60,000 nucleotides of DNA from Strigamia acuminata. Lineage: Eukaryota; Arthropoda; Chilopoda; Geophilomorpha; Linotaeniidae. Positions 42,901 through 53,401 of this stretch are shown here, in pieces; the stretch's first letter is position 1; each line of letters begins with the position of its first letter. The translations under genes and the position numbers were made by a program. Location of the stretch: NCBI GenBank assembly GCA_949358305.1, contig OX442319.1, forward strand, positions 374,001 to 434,000, in the 5' to 3' direction. The notes under the pieces are model-generated. The model had not been told where the DNA came from. It made no database searches and saw only the letters and a list, made by a program, of their open reading frames with translations.

Positions 42901-45900
42901 TTATTCGCCATTTGCCAAGAAAATAACGTCATATTGCGCCATTTTTACCGGATGGCGTCACAATCACAAGACAGAATTGCATTACAGTCTAATAATTAAA
43001 TTGTCCTACATGTGGAGTCCTATAGTTGATCGTCCTAGATAATACATGCAAAACACAACCCAAGAAAAAAAATAATATCGTACTCATACATCATTCAGCA
43101 GCATTGTTTAACCCTAGACAATACCATGCCCATAATTTAGAATGCTATACCAATGGAAGTTTTCCTGCCAGTTGTAAATAGAGATAGAAGAAGTTTAGTT
43201 TCTAATTTGGCTTCAAAATCCAAAAATAAAAAATATGCCCTTTTACCACCTCAAAAAGATTCTATGTACTCTCAAAAGAGTACGGTTGTGATGCATCTTA
43301 GCCGCGCCGATAATCGGTCGACTCTAAAGCAAATTTTAGTATAATTCAGTTCTTTGTTATCAATAGATGGCACTGTAAGCCATTTTATCATTGGCCTCAC
43401 CTATTAATAGTTAAAGTTAATATAGGAGTTTTCCTAATAGCACTCAAGCCACATTAAGTCAGTTCTCTTTAGAACCTCAAGGCATGATGTCAGCACAATT
43501 AGAATCAGACTGATTGTCTTTTCCAATTATAAAGCCAAATCATTACTCCTCTACTCTCTCTGTGATTTATTATTATTAATAGTGTTTGATTTATAATTCT
43601 TTAAACCTTACGTAAGAAAATAGAAAACCGCACACAATTTATATTTAATAATAATCAATACCTTCAAAATTCCATCTAAAATTTCAGGCACAGATTGTCG
43701 AAACACAGCATTGCCCAAAATGCCTGCCAGCGTCATGAGTACTATTGGATTCATAAATACACCACGTACAATCCTAAAAATAATCCAAGTTCTGCTGTCT
43801 TCCAATTCATTTGTTTCAGTGGATCGTTTATGTTTATCAATTTCCATCAAAATAAAACCCACAGGATTCAGAATGACGAGAGAAATCGGTGCTGCTAAAT
43901 ATAGATAGCTTGAATAATCCTTGTGAGAGGTCCGATATAGTGCCTCCACTGGAAAAAAAATTTTTTTTAAAGAACTTTAAATTGGTAATATTTTTCCACA
44001 ATAGTTTTCTTAAAGAATACATAAAAACACTGAATAAATTAAACATTGTTGCAAATAAGGAATTCACATCTGTAATGAAGGGACTGGACCCATATTGACT
44101 AGCAGTTGTTCAAAAAATAATGCAGATGCAATAAAATAAACGAGAATCATCGATGAACTGAATTGAACTGAAGTTGAAGTTTTTGAAATACGTTATGACT
44201 CATCTAGAATAGACTCTTCTATGTCTACAAGATTGATAGTTGGAAATATGGAAGCACGTTACTTTATTCCGCCCCACCAAAAATCGGATCGCGACCCATT
44301 AGTGAGGCGTGCCCCACAGTTTTAGAAATACTGCACTAGGCTTATTTGGCTTATAATATTTTCATGCATAACTTCTCTATTAGCGAAGTTGTGCAGTGCA
44401 TTTCAAAAGTATAAAACAGTAACAATTGTTTAGCTAGCTATTCACAAACCAAAAAGGGATATTTATTTATTTCGTTATTTCTAACATCTAGAAACACTTA
44501 TTAATCTATTGGTTCAATTTTATACAAATTTGTCAAACCAATCTTATATCACAAAGAAAAATTAAATTATTGGCTCATTTTGCTGTTACATAAATATGAA
44601 AACATGTCAGAAAAAAGATGATGCAAAAGAGATTTACCCAACAGATTAAAAATTTCACTATCAATTTATCATATGACAAGACATCTGTCAGAGCTTGAAG
44701 TGCGCAAAATTCATCAATTATATGGAGAAGAAAAGTCCTACAGAGCTATAGCTAGCAGTAAAAAAGTCAACAACAGCGGTACATAATGTCATAACCCAAG
44801 GTGATGATTCTAGAAAAACCAAACAAACTGGCAGACCTCAAAGTTTAACACTAAAGGAGAACTGGTAGATTTTTAAGCTAGCAACTAAAAAAATCAATGT
44901 TAACAAGGAAAATTTCAGCCTGCATTCTTCCTCGTGTCTCTCATTCAATTATTTAAAAAGCAATAACAATGCCAAATTCCTGAAAATGAAGTTGAAACTA
45001 CCAATCATTGATTATTGCAACCACTGAGATGACCTGAAACGATCAAAATGCCTGTGGTGAAATCACATATTTAATTAGTCATTTAATCTTTTAATAAAAA
45101 CATCAAAAGTGATAATTGATAAGCATATAAAATAGAAGTATAAAAAAGAAAACATTCTACAAAATCACGAATCGAGGAACAGAACAATGCACCCAATTCA
45201 CAGCCTCCAAATAACTATTTGTGCTATAATTGCAGCGAGGCTGGACATTTCATTCTAAATTGCCCACATCCAAAGACAAATAAACCAAAGAGTGGCCAAT
45301 TGTCCAAGGGATCTCACAAAAGTACAGGAAGTGCAAAACTTTCAAACCGTGGAAAACGCAATTTAAACACACTAATTGTCTTTATATTGTGGTTTCTGTA
45401 TTTAAAGCGGAGAAACACTTAAAAAATGCATGATACTTCACCCCCAAGAATATGCTTTGAATAAGCTTTCATAGAAGAAAATAGAGTCTGCGACAAGATA
45501 AGCTCACCCTCAATTTTCAAAATTTTATCCTAAAAATCATTGGGCTGTAGCATAGATTAAAATTTCCTACATTGATAACATCAATTCTGCTTTTCAACAG
45601 GCAATCAAATCAGTTCATCAAACTAAAATAAAATACCAGAATAACCAAACAAACCATCTAGAAACTAGGACGCTCAGTAAATTCCTGAAATAAGTAATAA
45701 ATCAATAGTATCTTACCAATTGGATATCCAAGTGCAAAATCATTGCTTTGCGTGCAAAAGATTGAATATAAACCTGCTTTTCCATAATTGAGTGGACGAT
45801 TTAGGAACAATGTAACCATCATGACAATGACAAAAATAATGGACTTTGCAATGCAAATACTTAAAAGGAATTTCCAGTTTATGCTGCTGAATTTTAATGT

Positions 45901-46006
45901 GGCTAATGAGTGAAATATTAAAGCTGGCAGTGCAAAGTGGCTGACAAATGTGTTCAATCCAGATGACTCCAATTTTGATATCCAATTCAACCTGCCGGCC
46001 ACATAT
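39290..46006 (-). CDS. GPR155: GPR155/LYCHOS-like lysosomal protein, nearly complete
   Basis: GPR155 proteins join a PIN-like transporter domain, a GPCR-like bundle and a DEP domain. In mammals GPR155 senses lysosomal cholesterol. Minus-strand exons: 46,006-45,717; 43,948-43,662; 42,551-42,430; 42,356-42,191; 42,131-41,976; 41,915-41,832; 41,768-41,560; 41,538-41,518; 41,410-41,191; 41,128-40,667; 40,608-40,448; 40,247-40,125; 39,491-39,290. About 833 residues stay in frame (human protein about 870), lacking only the N-terminal exon(s). Transporter-domain markers are 'NTFVSHFALPALIFHS', 'TQSNDFALGYPI', 'APISLVILNPVGF' and 'YGTFPSAPGVFVYAVQYNLE'. The DEP end reads 'GHELVDWLLTVGLARDR'. An ultra-short 21-bp intron (41,539-41,559) must be assumed to avoid a TAA. 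This is either a true oddity, an assembly error or a lesion. Introns hold Tc1 and Copia scraps. Confidence 0.9.
39545..39897. mobile_element. Possible MITE with GGCAYGTG ends in GPR155's last intron
   Basis: The left region AGGCATGTGAGCATTGCC and the reverse complement of the right region, AGGCACGTGCGTTATT, look like degenerate inverted ends. Repeated GCGTTATT/GCGTTGT words lie inside. The 97- and 74-codon plus-strand frames here look like repeat artefacts. Confidence 0.4.
42560..43660. other. GPR155 intron, no element identified
   Basis: AT-rich intron sequence. A 63-codon plus-strand frame at 43,153-43,344 has no recognised motif. Two 'GATGGC' neighbourhoods (42,763 and 43,370) hint at old LTR debris but cannot be delimited. 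Confidence 0.4.
44660..45075 (+). pseudogene. Tc1-like transposase N-terminal relic
   Basis: 'MTRHLSELEVRKIHQLYGEE', then 'KSYRAIA' and, after a frameshift, 'TKQTGRPQSLT' match the paired-like DNA-binding region and GRPR-type hook of Tc1 transposases. Many stops follow. It lies in the large first visible GPR155 intron and is opposite in strand to the gene. Confidence 0.7.
45170..45420 (+). pseudogene. Copia-type gag zinc-knuckle scrap
   Basis: 'CYNCSEAGHFILNCPHP' is a perfect CX2CX4HX4C nucleocapsid zinc knuckle, followed by a Lys/Ser-rich tail. Only about 65 codons are open, with no capsid or pol around it. It is an isolated gag fragment in a GPR155 intron. Confidence 0.7.
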
Positions 46007-46009
46007 CTG

Positions 46010-46494
46010 TAAAGAAATAAATGCAAATACTATAGAAATATAATACCTTACTACTGTCTTACACAGAATATAATAGGTTGGTGTTGTATTCGAAACCAAC
46101 ATAAAGGTTTGAGAATATTCCACTACCAACACAATTCTATTATATTACTTTTATTAAATCTTCCGAAATTTTGTGAAAGTGATTACACATTTGTAAATTT
46201 ACAGAGCAAGATAGAAGATGAATAGCTGTAGAAGGGCCTCTATATTACATGCGATATTCGTACATACGACATCGCGATTATGCATACTGTTTGCATGCAT
46301 AATCTCATCGTCGCACACCTGCATATTATGTACTGTATACAATTCCTTGCCAAAAAAAAGGCATATTGCTACGCGTACGGGCCGTCCCGATCAACGGGCG
46401 ATCCGTAGCGCGTAATTCGGCTATAATTCGGTTTAAAGTTGCTAAATTTCGTCCATAGATGGCGTTGGCAACGATTAGATCATTGCCTCGTCAC
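46010..46494. other. GPR155 upstream region, first exon not found
   Basis: The first visible GPR155 exon needs two upstream coding bases. No convincing partner exon was seen here. TGTTGGTAGTGGAATATTC on the minus strand (from about 46,131) resembles a Copia LTR start. The remainder is AT-rich or of unknown origin. Confidence 0.35.
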
Positions 46495-46956
46495 TGTTGG
46501 GTTGGCGTTTTGCTGTTTGCTCTTTCATGCGCGTGTGTTCTTAGATGCACCTTTCTGGCTTAGTGCATTTGACGCGCCGTTGTTTACTGACCCGTGTACG
46601 AGATCGGTCAATCTTGTTTTTATACAATGCGTGTTACGTTGCTGCGACCGATCGTTTATTTACAATGGCGCTTCTCCCTTTGTCGCCTGCTCAAAAGAGC
46701 AGTTATTGTTTATTCTGTTCTGTTTGATCTATTAATTGCTTCTGTCATTCTGTAAAGAATGAATCAATGCTTCAAAGCTTTGATTTGTTCTATCATTTCA
46801 TTGTGTTTGAAACCGAGTGCAATTAGCCTCGAACCGGGTTTTTATGTTACACATACTTTTGTAATAAAAGATGGCGGACGCGTGTCCGATTTATCCGCCA
46901 AGCCAAAATCACGTTTGGATTTATTTCTGCAGCGCACAGGCCAACGGAACTCTTCA
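46495..46956 (+). mobile_element. 5' LTR of the deleted Copia element
   Basis: It starts TGTTGGGTTGGCG and ends GGAACTCTTCA. A TTTGTAATAAAAGATGGCGG stretch near 46,858 probably supplies the poly(A) signal. Confidence 0.95.
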
Positions 46957-46958
46957 AA

Positions 46959-46972
46959 GTGGTAGCAGAGGG
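46959..46972 (+). promoter_or_regulatory. Primer-binding site, tRNA-iMet type
   Basis: TGGTAGCAGAGG is complementary to the CCTCTGCTACCA end of eukaryotic initiator methionine tRNA. It starts two bases after the LTR. Confidence 0.9.
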
Positions 46973-47340
46973 TAAAAACGGTCTGGCAACGACGTTTTTG
47001 GAGAAGAAACGGCCATTTTGCGACTACGAGAAGTCGCCGAGTGTGCGCCCGCCCAGCTCGTCGTAAAAACGAGTTTTCGGTGCGGATTTCTACGTGGAAT
47101 CGTCGCGACAACGTGTGCGGAGGATTCCTCACCATCAGCGGAACATTTGGACACGTTTTCGGTACGAAAATCGGTCATTTTTCGTCGACTCGACGTCGTA
47201 GAAATAAACGACGGTCGAAATTTTGTGTTTTGTGTTTTCTACGAGTGTTTGCAAGTGCCAGCGCTTCGTGGGATTTTTCAGCAGTGTTGTGTGGTCAGTC
47301 ACACCCACAACAGGTTCGTTTTCAACGGTAGGAACATTTA

Positions 47341-48240
47341 TTGTCGTTTTCCGTGCGAAATAAGCACGTTTGGACGTTGTCATCGAAGATTTTCGCAACG
47401 GCGGCCATTTTCTTTTTGGATCAATCGTCGCGACCGACGATTTTTGCAACCCACAGAGAAGTCTGTGACCACCGAGAAGTCCTGCACACGTTAAGCGTGT
47501 GTGCAGGCATTATTTTCCGTGATTTGAACCCCAATGTAAGAACCGGGGAAAAAGTTGACACTTCATTCCCGTACAGATCTTTGGTCGGAAGTCTATTGTT
47601 CATCGCCAGCCGAACCAGACCCGACATACTGTTTTCAGTAATAGTGCTTTCCCAGTATAACGAGACGCATTCGACGCGCCATGTCAATATGTTATTACAG
47701 GTCCTGCGATATTTGGCCACCACGTCGAATTATTCGATTAACTTATCGAACTGTAAAAACGAGAATTTGACAGTTTACACCGACGCGTCGTTTGCCCTGG
47801 ATCAAGACAGACGACGAAGCTTTGGGGGACATATTGTCTATATGGGTGGCATTCCCATCTCGTGGAATTGCCACAAACAATCGATGACCTCCCTGTCGAT
47901 CATGGAGAGCGAATTCCTCGCCGTGGTCGATGGGGTGAAAGAAGTTATTTGGCTCGAGCGCCTTTACAACGCGAAAATAATGTTTTGTCTTGAGCGAAAT
48001 ACGCCCTGTGTTTTTGCGGATAGCCAGCCGACTATCCAATACTGTAAGAATAGGATTGAGAACAGGGCAAATAAACATATAGACGTGAAGCTTCACTTCG
48101 TTAGAGATTGGTTCGAGAAGGGAACGTTTTTGATCGAGCATGTTTCCGGCGAATTAAATGTCGCCGATATTCTAACGAAATGGTTAGCTAAATCCAGACT
48201 GAACGCCCTATGCGAATACATCTTTGTAATTGACAAATAG
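47341..48240 (+). pseudogene. Leader-RNase H fusion frame of the deleted Copia element
   Basis: A 299-codon open frame runs from leader sequence into the end of pol. From about residue 78 it reads 'PYRSLVGSLLFIASRTRPD', the end of reverse transcriptase. RNase H then shows catalytic acids in 'VYTDASFA', 'SIMESEFLAV' and 'CVFADSQPT', and ends 'NVADILTKWLAK'. The fused N-terminal part (MSFSVRNKHVW..) is ordinary leader DNA. No stop codon breaks RNase H, which implies recent origin, but the protein cannot be complete. Confidence 0.85.
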
Positions 48241-48257
48241 CTAAACGAAGGGGGATT

Positions 48258-48719
48258 TGTTGGGTTGGCGTTTTGCTGTTTGCTCTTTCATGCGCGTGTG
48301 TTCTTAGATGCACCTTTCTGGCTTAGTGCATTTGACGCGCCGTTGTTTACTGACCCGTGTACGAGATCGGTCAATCTTGTTTTTATACAATGCGTGTTAC
48401 GTTGCTGCGACCGATCGTTTATTTACAATGGCGCTTCTCCCTTTGTCGCCTGCTCAAAAGAGCAGTTATTGTTTATTCTGTTCTGTTTGATCTATTAATT
48501 GCTTCTGTCATTCTGTAAAGAATGAATCAATGCTTCAAAGCTTTGATTTGTTCTATCATTTCATTGTGTTTGAAACCGAGTGCAATTAGCCTCGAACCGG
48601 GTTTTTATGTTACACATACTTTTGTAATAAAAGATGGCGGACGCGTGTCCGATTTATCCGCCAAGCCAAAATCACGTTTGGATTTATTTCTGCAGCGCAC
48701 AGGCCATCGGAACTCTTCA
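48258..48719 (+). mobile_element. 3' LTR of the deleted Copia element
   Basis: The same 462 bp as the 5' LTR, with one visible substitution. It follows a polypurine tract and is followed by the GTCAC duplication. Confidence 0.95.
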
Positions 48720-48765
48720 GTCACTGGACTTATCAATTAGTTTAAGGGGGTAACAGGAGCTTTCC

Positions 48766-49175
48766 TGTTAAGTGAATCCGCCCAAGTTCGACAGTTCTCT
48801 TCCGGCTCTCACTGGAGAATGAACTCAAATCTTTATAATCTGATGCCGACCTCATCTTGGTGCGGCTGAAGAGAAACAAACCATTTAACCACCATTAATG
48901 ATTTCAGATTACATCTCAATTCAAAGTGTTTCTTTATGAGTTATAATTAGAATTTATATAATTTATATAATTTATGTAATATATCAATTGAATTTAAGAT
49001 TTGTACCAGTGTAACCAAATGTAAACTTATCCATTTATAAGAGGAATCAAACAGCTTGCTGTCTGGTTCTAATAAAGGGAATTTGACATTTAAACCTAAT
49101 CAAAAATGACTCTTCATTTCCTATCACATCTCAGTTGTGTGGGTAGCCTCAAGTGGGCCTAAATCCCACATAACA
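48766..49175 (+). mobile_element. Gypsy-like solo LTR candidate
   Basis: The start TGTTAAGTG and end CCCACATAACA are short inverted ends. GGTGCGGCTGAAG and an AATAAAGGG poly(A) signal follow the arrangement of the 53,611 LTR family. No target duplication was confirmed. Confidence 0.5.
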
Positions 49176-49179
49176 ATAT

Positions 49180-50580
49180 CCCTATTTTTGAAACTTTTAA
49201 TATGTGAAATTTCTCAGAAACTATTTCTCACAAGTAAAAATGGTTTTAGGAGGATTTAAAGGATTGTTAGAGCTATCATTTCGTTAAAAGTTTTTTGGAA
49301 AAAAAATATAGTTAACTTGTAAACAGAATGAGATAAAATTAAAAACTAAACAGATTTGAGACCGTCTATATCCCAGGAAACTTTTTTAAATTGGATGTAT
49401 GGGTCTCCAAGGCCCTCAAAAAAAGGCGTAATGGAGCTATGTAAAGGGGTAGACAACCACTATTTTTCAAAAAATCGTGGAGAGCACAACCGTTGACGAA
49501 TCGAAACGAAACTTTAGCATTGAAGCATTATTGTGTCGTACTATAACATGTTATAGTTATGTCTTGATTCGTCAACAGTTGTGCTCGCCACAATTTTTTG
49601 AAAAATAGTGGTTGTCTACCCCTTTACATAGCTTCATTACGCCTTTTTTGAGGGCCTTAGAGACCCATACATCCAATTTAGAAAAGTTTCCTGGGATATA
49701 GACAGTCTCAATCTGTTTAGTTTTTAATTTTATCTCATTCTGTTTACTAGTTATGAGAAATATTGTAAATTGTCACTTTTTGGAGTTTTTAATTTTTTTC
49801 TCTTTAACACTAGAACGGCCAGACCGGTCATTTTGACCGGTACAGCTGTTTAAACAGCTGCAGCAATAAACCCAATGGGTTTACGGTGCTGCTAATTTGT
49901 GACTTTAGCTGATTTATGATGCTTTATATCATAAATCATCAAAAGTTGAATTTTTCTTAAGAAATAATAAAAAAAAAGTGAATTGACCTAGAACGGCCGA
50001 AACCGGTTAAAATGACCGGTTGAAATCACCTGAACAATACGTGCACCAAACTGCACTAAACGTGCACCAAACGTGCACCAAACGTGCACAATATGTGCAT
50101 ACAACGTTTTGGCATCAAACTGATTCAGTAACACGCAAAATATGCGAAGAAAATACCAAAACAAAAATTGATGGTTTTTATAAAATCTGATAAAATTAAA
50201 AACGGAAATTTAATTTTATCAGGTTTTATAATAACCATCAATTTTTGTTTTTGGTATTTTCTTCGCATATTTTGCGTGTTATTGAATCAATTTGATGCCA
50301 AAACGTTGTTTACACGTATTGTGCACGTATTGTAAAAGTATTTTGCACATTTGGTGCACGTACTGTTCACGTTATTGCAACCGGTCATTTTAACCGGTTT
50401 CGACCGTTCTAGGTAGGCCGAAATTCCGGCCGTTCTAGTGTTAACTATTCATTTTTTTCCAAAAAACTTTGAATGAAATGATAGCTCTAACAATCCTTTA
50501 AATCCCCCTAAAACTATTTTTACTTGTGAGAAATAGTTTCTGAGAAATTTCAAATATTAAAAATTTCAAAAATAGAGATA
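49180..50580. mobile_element. Foldback element with nested palindromes
   Basis: Outer arms 49,186-49,312 and 50,446-50,580 are inverted (AGCTATCATTTC, ATTTAAAGGATTGTTAGAGC). A second palindrome (49,318-49,750, arms of about 200 bp) lies inside the left part, sharing GTGGTTGTCTACCCCTTTAC and its complement. The right part is occupied by a TTAA-flanked MITE (49,808-50,440). No coding sequence. Confidence 0.8.
49808..50440. mobile_element. piggyBac-like MITE with TTAA target duplication
   Basis: The ends CACTAGAACGGCC and GGCCGTTCTAGTG are perfect inverted repeats bounded by TTAA (49,804-49,807; 50,441-50,444). Internal repeats of ACCGGTCATTTTGACCGGT type and GTGCACCAAACGTGCACCAA words also mirror across the centre (near 50,190). 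TTAA targeting is diagnostic of piggyBac. Confidence 0.92.
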
Positions 50581-50730
50581 TGACATTTTTTTGGTAAGGA
50601 GTTATACGCATATGCACGACAACAACGTTTGTAATTGTGTTGATAAAAACAACAAACTCCCTATCAACGACCTATTGTATATGAAAAATACTCGTCTAAA
50701 ACATAATTTCCTCATACTGTGCCGAGGTCA

Positions 50731-51774
50731 CTTCATTTCGTCGCCGTTCATTTCGTCGCCCTCGTATTTTTTTTTAATGTAGGGTTTGTAGGAAATTTTT
50801 TTTTCATTTTGTCGCCCTTATTTCATCATCATTTCATTTCGTCGCCATATCATTTCGTCGTCATATCATTTCGTCGCCATATCATTTCGTCACCATATCA
50901 TTTCGTCGCCATATCATTTCGTCGCCATGTCATTGTTGTGGCATTTCGTGTGCTATTTGCACAATCAATATCTCAAAATCAAAACAAATCCCCAACAATG
51001 CAATCTCAAACAAATAAATTCAATACATAAAACACACTTCTGACACTGCGCTTCGATTCTTCTCAATCTTTCCCTTTTCATTTGAGAACTTCATCGCAAT
51101 TTTAAGCTGGTTTTGAATCTCCGCAACGCCTTTAGTTGGTTCTCCTCTCGCACTATTCCCGTCGTGGCTCGTATCGAATAATAATCATCGACTCTCGCAT
51201 CAACCACATCCAAACTTTCCTCGAATTCATCGAAACTCTTGGCAATCTCGTACAAATTCGCCCTCAATTCCTCCGCGTGAATTTTGCGTCCATTCTCGTT
51301 AACTTCCTTTTCGTCCTCGAGCTGCGCTTCCCCGCATCGCCGCAACCCATCCAACTCGTTTTCAAACCGTTTGGCTAACTTGGCATCCAATTTGGCCCCT
51401 TTTACATCAAGTTCGACCAGTTTTTGCATCAATTTCGGCCAACTTTGCATCCAACTCGGCTAGTTTTGGTCAAGTTTGACTTCCTTGTTCTCCAAGTCGC
51501 TCTTCGTACGGCAGTCAATGCTGTTTTGTGGCTGCATTTTCCCCCCATCTGGTCCCTCGTCTTTTGTTATGGACGCCGTATCATTTCGTCGCCCTTCATT
51601 TCGTCGCCGTGTCATTTCGTCGCACTTCTGTTCGGTTTGGATTCTTTTGGTTGTTCAACCATATCATTTCGTCGCCCTTTATTTCGTCGCCCTTTTTTCG
51701 TTTTGGGTGTCATTTCGTCGCCAAAAACGGCGACGAAATGACGCGGCGACGAAATGAAGGGCGACGAAATGAAG
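50731..51774. mobile_element. Transposon-like unit built from ATTTCGTCGCC motifs
   Basis: About 18 copies of ATTTCGTCGCC (or close variants) are gathered at the two ends. They lie at 15-bp spacing from about 50,830 to 50,930, and again between 51,585 and 51,774, where the last three are inverted. The termini CTTCATTTCGTCGCC and GGCGACGAAATGAAG are inverted repeats. Such clustered subterminal motifs look like transposase-binding sites. The middle carries a minus-strand coiled-coil frame (51,091-51,450). Confidence 0.75.
51091..51450 (-). CDS. Coiled-coil-like ORF inside the ATTTCGTCGCC unit
   Basis: 119 codons, rich in Lys, Glu, Leu and Ala. 'VELDVKGAKLDAKLAKRFEN' gives heptad-like spacing, then an acidic stretch with 'FDEFEESLDVVDARVDDYY'. 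The upstream minus-strand DNA (to about 51,480) continues the same 'LDAKLAEIDAK' pattern in another frame, so the real frame may have been longer and is now shifted. I recognise no transposase motif and no family. It could be a captured host exon or a remnant of the element's own protein. Confidence 0.4.
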   Translation of the reverse strand: MQSWPKLMQKLVELDVKGAKLDAKLAKRFENELDGLRRCGEAQLEDEKEVNENGRKIHAEELRANLYEIAKSFDEFEESLDVVDARVDDYYSIRATTGIVREENQLKALRRFKTSLKLR

Positions 51775-51849
51775 AAACCCCACTGTGCCAATCAACAAAT
51801 GGGTAGTTTGACATTGTTCGTCTTAGGTACTTGTATACCATGTTCGTTT

Positions 51850-53215
51850 GCAATATCACTAACAAGCAGAACAATAGTCTAACCAGCAACTAATTGACTA
51901 CTAAATGAAATACTTGATCAAAATTCACTTCAAATGTTTGGCGAAAACCTTGGGCAACCAGTCTGGCCCAAAATCTTGAAATTGCACCCTACGCATTGCG
52001 TTAAACTTTAAATATTCATGTATCGTTTGTTGCTTATTTACGGAGGCACTTAAAATCATAAGTGAAAACCATCGTGTGCTCAAACAACAACTAACGCCAC
52101 CTTTTAATGGCATAACGAACTATATACATACTAATGCCATCTGGCGTGGTAAATCAACAAAATATCACACATCCCTGTCCCAGTTACGAAGTTATAATTG
52201 GAATGAAACAAAGGAATTAAATGAAAAGACTTCTTAGCACTCTTCAATGAGCCGACTTGGCTTGTTGACTGCTCTGCCGCACCTCGTGACCATTGGTCTT
52301 GGAAATGTTCGCATCGTCTCTGGTGATTGTCGAACTGGAACCGGAATCTCGGCTGCCGCTGGTGCCTGCTGTTCCATTGGTGGTTCCTCGACTTCACTGG
52401 ACCCATCTGCTTGGCTGTCCCCTGAATTGACGTCGTCCAACTTGTCTGCATCGTCCTTCAGTGGGATGAGGTAGAATCGATTACGTTGCATCGTTCGCTT
52501 ATCAGTGTCAACAATGAAGGAAGGCGCAGCCGTCCCGCCTTCTTCTTGACAACGCCCGATCGCCTCAAATCAATAATCCAAACCCTCTTGCCTGGTTGCA
52601 AGTCTGGAAGATCCTTCGCTCGATGTCGCTTATCAAAACTCCTTTTTTGGTCCATTATTCTCTTCCTTCCCCCGAAGAAATTTCGCATCTGGAGTCTTTG
52701 GCATCAATTGGGTTGCGGTGATCGGAACTTCGGTCCTGATTTTTTCGCCCCATCAGCTGCTCTGCGGGTGAGAATCCGTTTGCCAATGGAGTCGCGCGAT
52801 AGCTTTGAAGTGGTGTAAAAACATTGCTAGATTTCTTCAAAATCCGTTTGATGACTTTGACTTTGGCCTCTGCGAACCCGTTACTCTGAGTCGATGCCGC
52901 TTCCTGCAATGTTTTAGATTGAATCTTGCTTCAAAAGCTGCCTTAACCTTCTTATAATCCTGGTTAATCGGTGCTGCCAACTTAAATGTTGCCTAAATTT
53001 CATTGGCCGTGTCTCCCATGTGGTAGAGGAGTGAAGCCACTTGCTTCTTGCCTCGTTGGGCATCCAAATCCACTATAGAGCGAAACAGTTCAAAACAGGC
53101 AATCCATCTCGGCCAATCCACAGCATTCTTGAAGTCAAACTCCTCTGATGGTCTACAGATGCTTTGCTTCTTTGAGGCCATCTTGTGAGGAATTTTTGCA
53201 CTAATCACAGTACCA
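51850..53215 (-). pseudogene. Internally deleted Gypsy retrotransposon, minus strand
   Basis: Minus strand in order. A gag start at 53,208 has 'MASKKQSICRPSEEFDFKNA' and 'WPRWIACFELFRSI'. A TAG then breaks the frame, which continues to about 52,915. It joins directly to the integrase C-terminal region: 'TQSNGFAEAKVKVIKRILKK', 'YRATPLANGFSPAEQLMGR', 'DKRHRAKDLPDLQPGKRVWI' and the tail 'VTRCGRAVNKPSRLIEEC' (stop near 52,236). Protease, reverse transcriptase, RNase H and the integrase core are absent. Frameshifts separate the integrase parts. A TGTGATATTTTG start near 52,170 probably begins the 3' LTR. Confidence 0.8.
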
Positions 53216-53232
53216 GATTCATTAATTTACTT

Positions 53233-53401
53233 CAGAATGAACACACTTACCATGCTCAATTTGCAATAAATGTTTTAATGTTTTGGACCGATAACCATAC
53301 GGAAAAGCCATCCCAACCAGAATTGGTTTCCTGTATGGGCATCGGTCCAAAACATTAAAACATTTATTGCAAATTGCGCATGATAAGTGTGTTCATTCTG
53401 A
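53233..53401. repeat. Short foldback with 60-bp arms
   Basis: CAGAATGAACACACTTA (left) and TAAGTGTGTTCATTCTG (right) end a palindrome whose arms also share TTTTAATGTTTTGGACCGAT. The loop is about 45 bp. It adjoins the gag end of the Gypsy relic. Confidence 0.85.

Larger units (their letters stand above)
46495..48719 (+). mobile_element. Internally deleted Copia element with both LTRs and GTCAC duplication
   Basis: Two 462-bp LTRs (46,495-46,956 and 48,258-48,719) differ at one site that I could see (GGCCAACGG versus GGCCATCGG). Flanking GTCAC is duplicated (46,490-46,494; 48,720-48,724). A primer-binding site TGGTAGCAGAGG follows the 5' LTR (tRNA-iMet type), and a purine tract GAAGGGGGATT precedes the 3' LTR. 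The 1.3-kb interior is a leader joined to the RNase H end of pol. Gag, protease, integrase and most of reverse transcriptase are gone, so it needs a helper element. Confidence 0.95.

Noticed and set aside
46036-46140. Candidate GPR155 first exon with frame ..TNLLYSV joining to YVAGR
   Set aside because: Phase fits and a donor TGT|GTAAGA exists, but the residues do not resemble the family N-terminus. The stretch also looks like a Copia LTR start (TGTTGGTAGTGG on the minus strand).
47018-47494. 158-codon frame and its overlapping neighbours in the Copia leader
   Set aside because: They lie between primer-binding site and pol remnant. Several frames on both strands are open by composition, and none resembles gag.
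50830-50930. CRISPR-like or centromeric satellite reading of the ATTTCGTCGCC array
   Set aside because: Spacing is 15 bp with no unique spacers, and the motif is inverted at the far end of the unit, which fits a transposon better.
51136-51806. Plus-strand frames reading FVAVSFRRP-like repeats
   Set aside because: They are translations of the ATTTCGTCGCC motif array and not independent genes.
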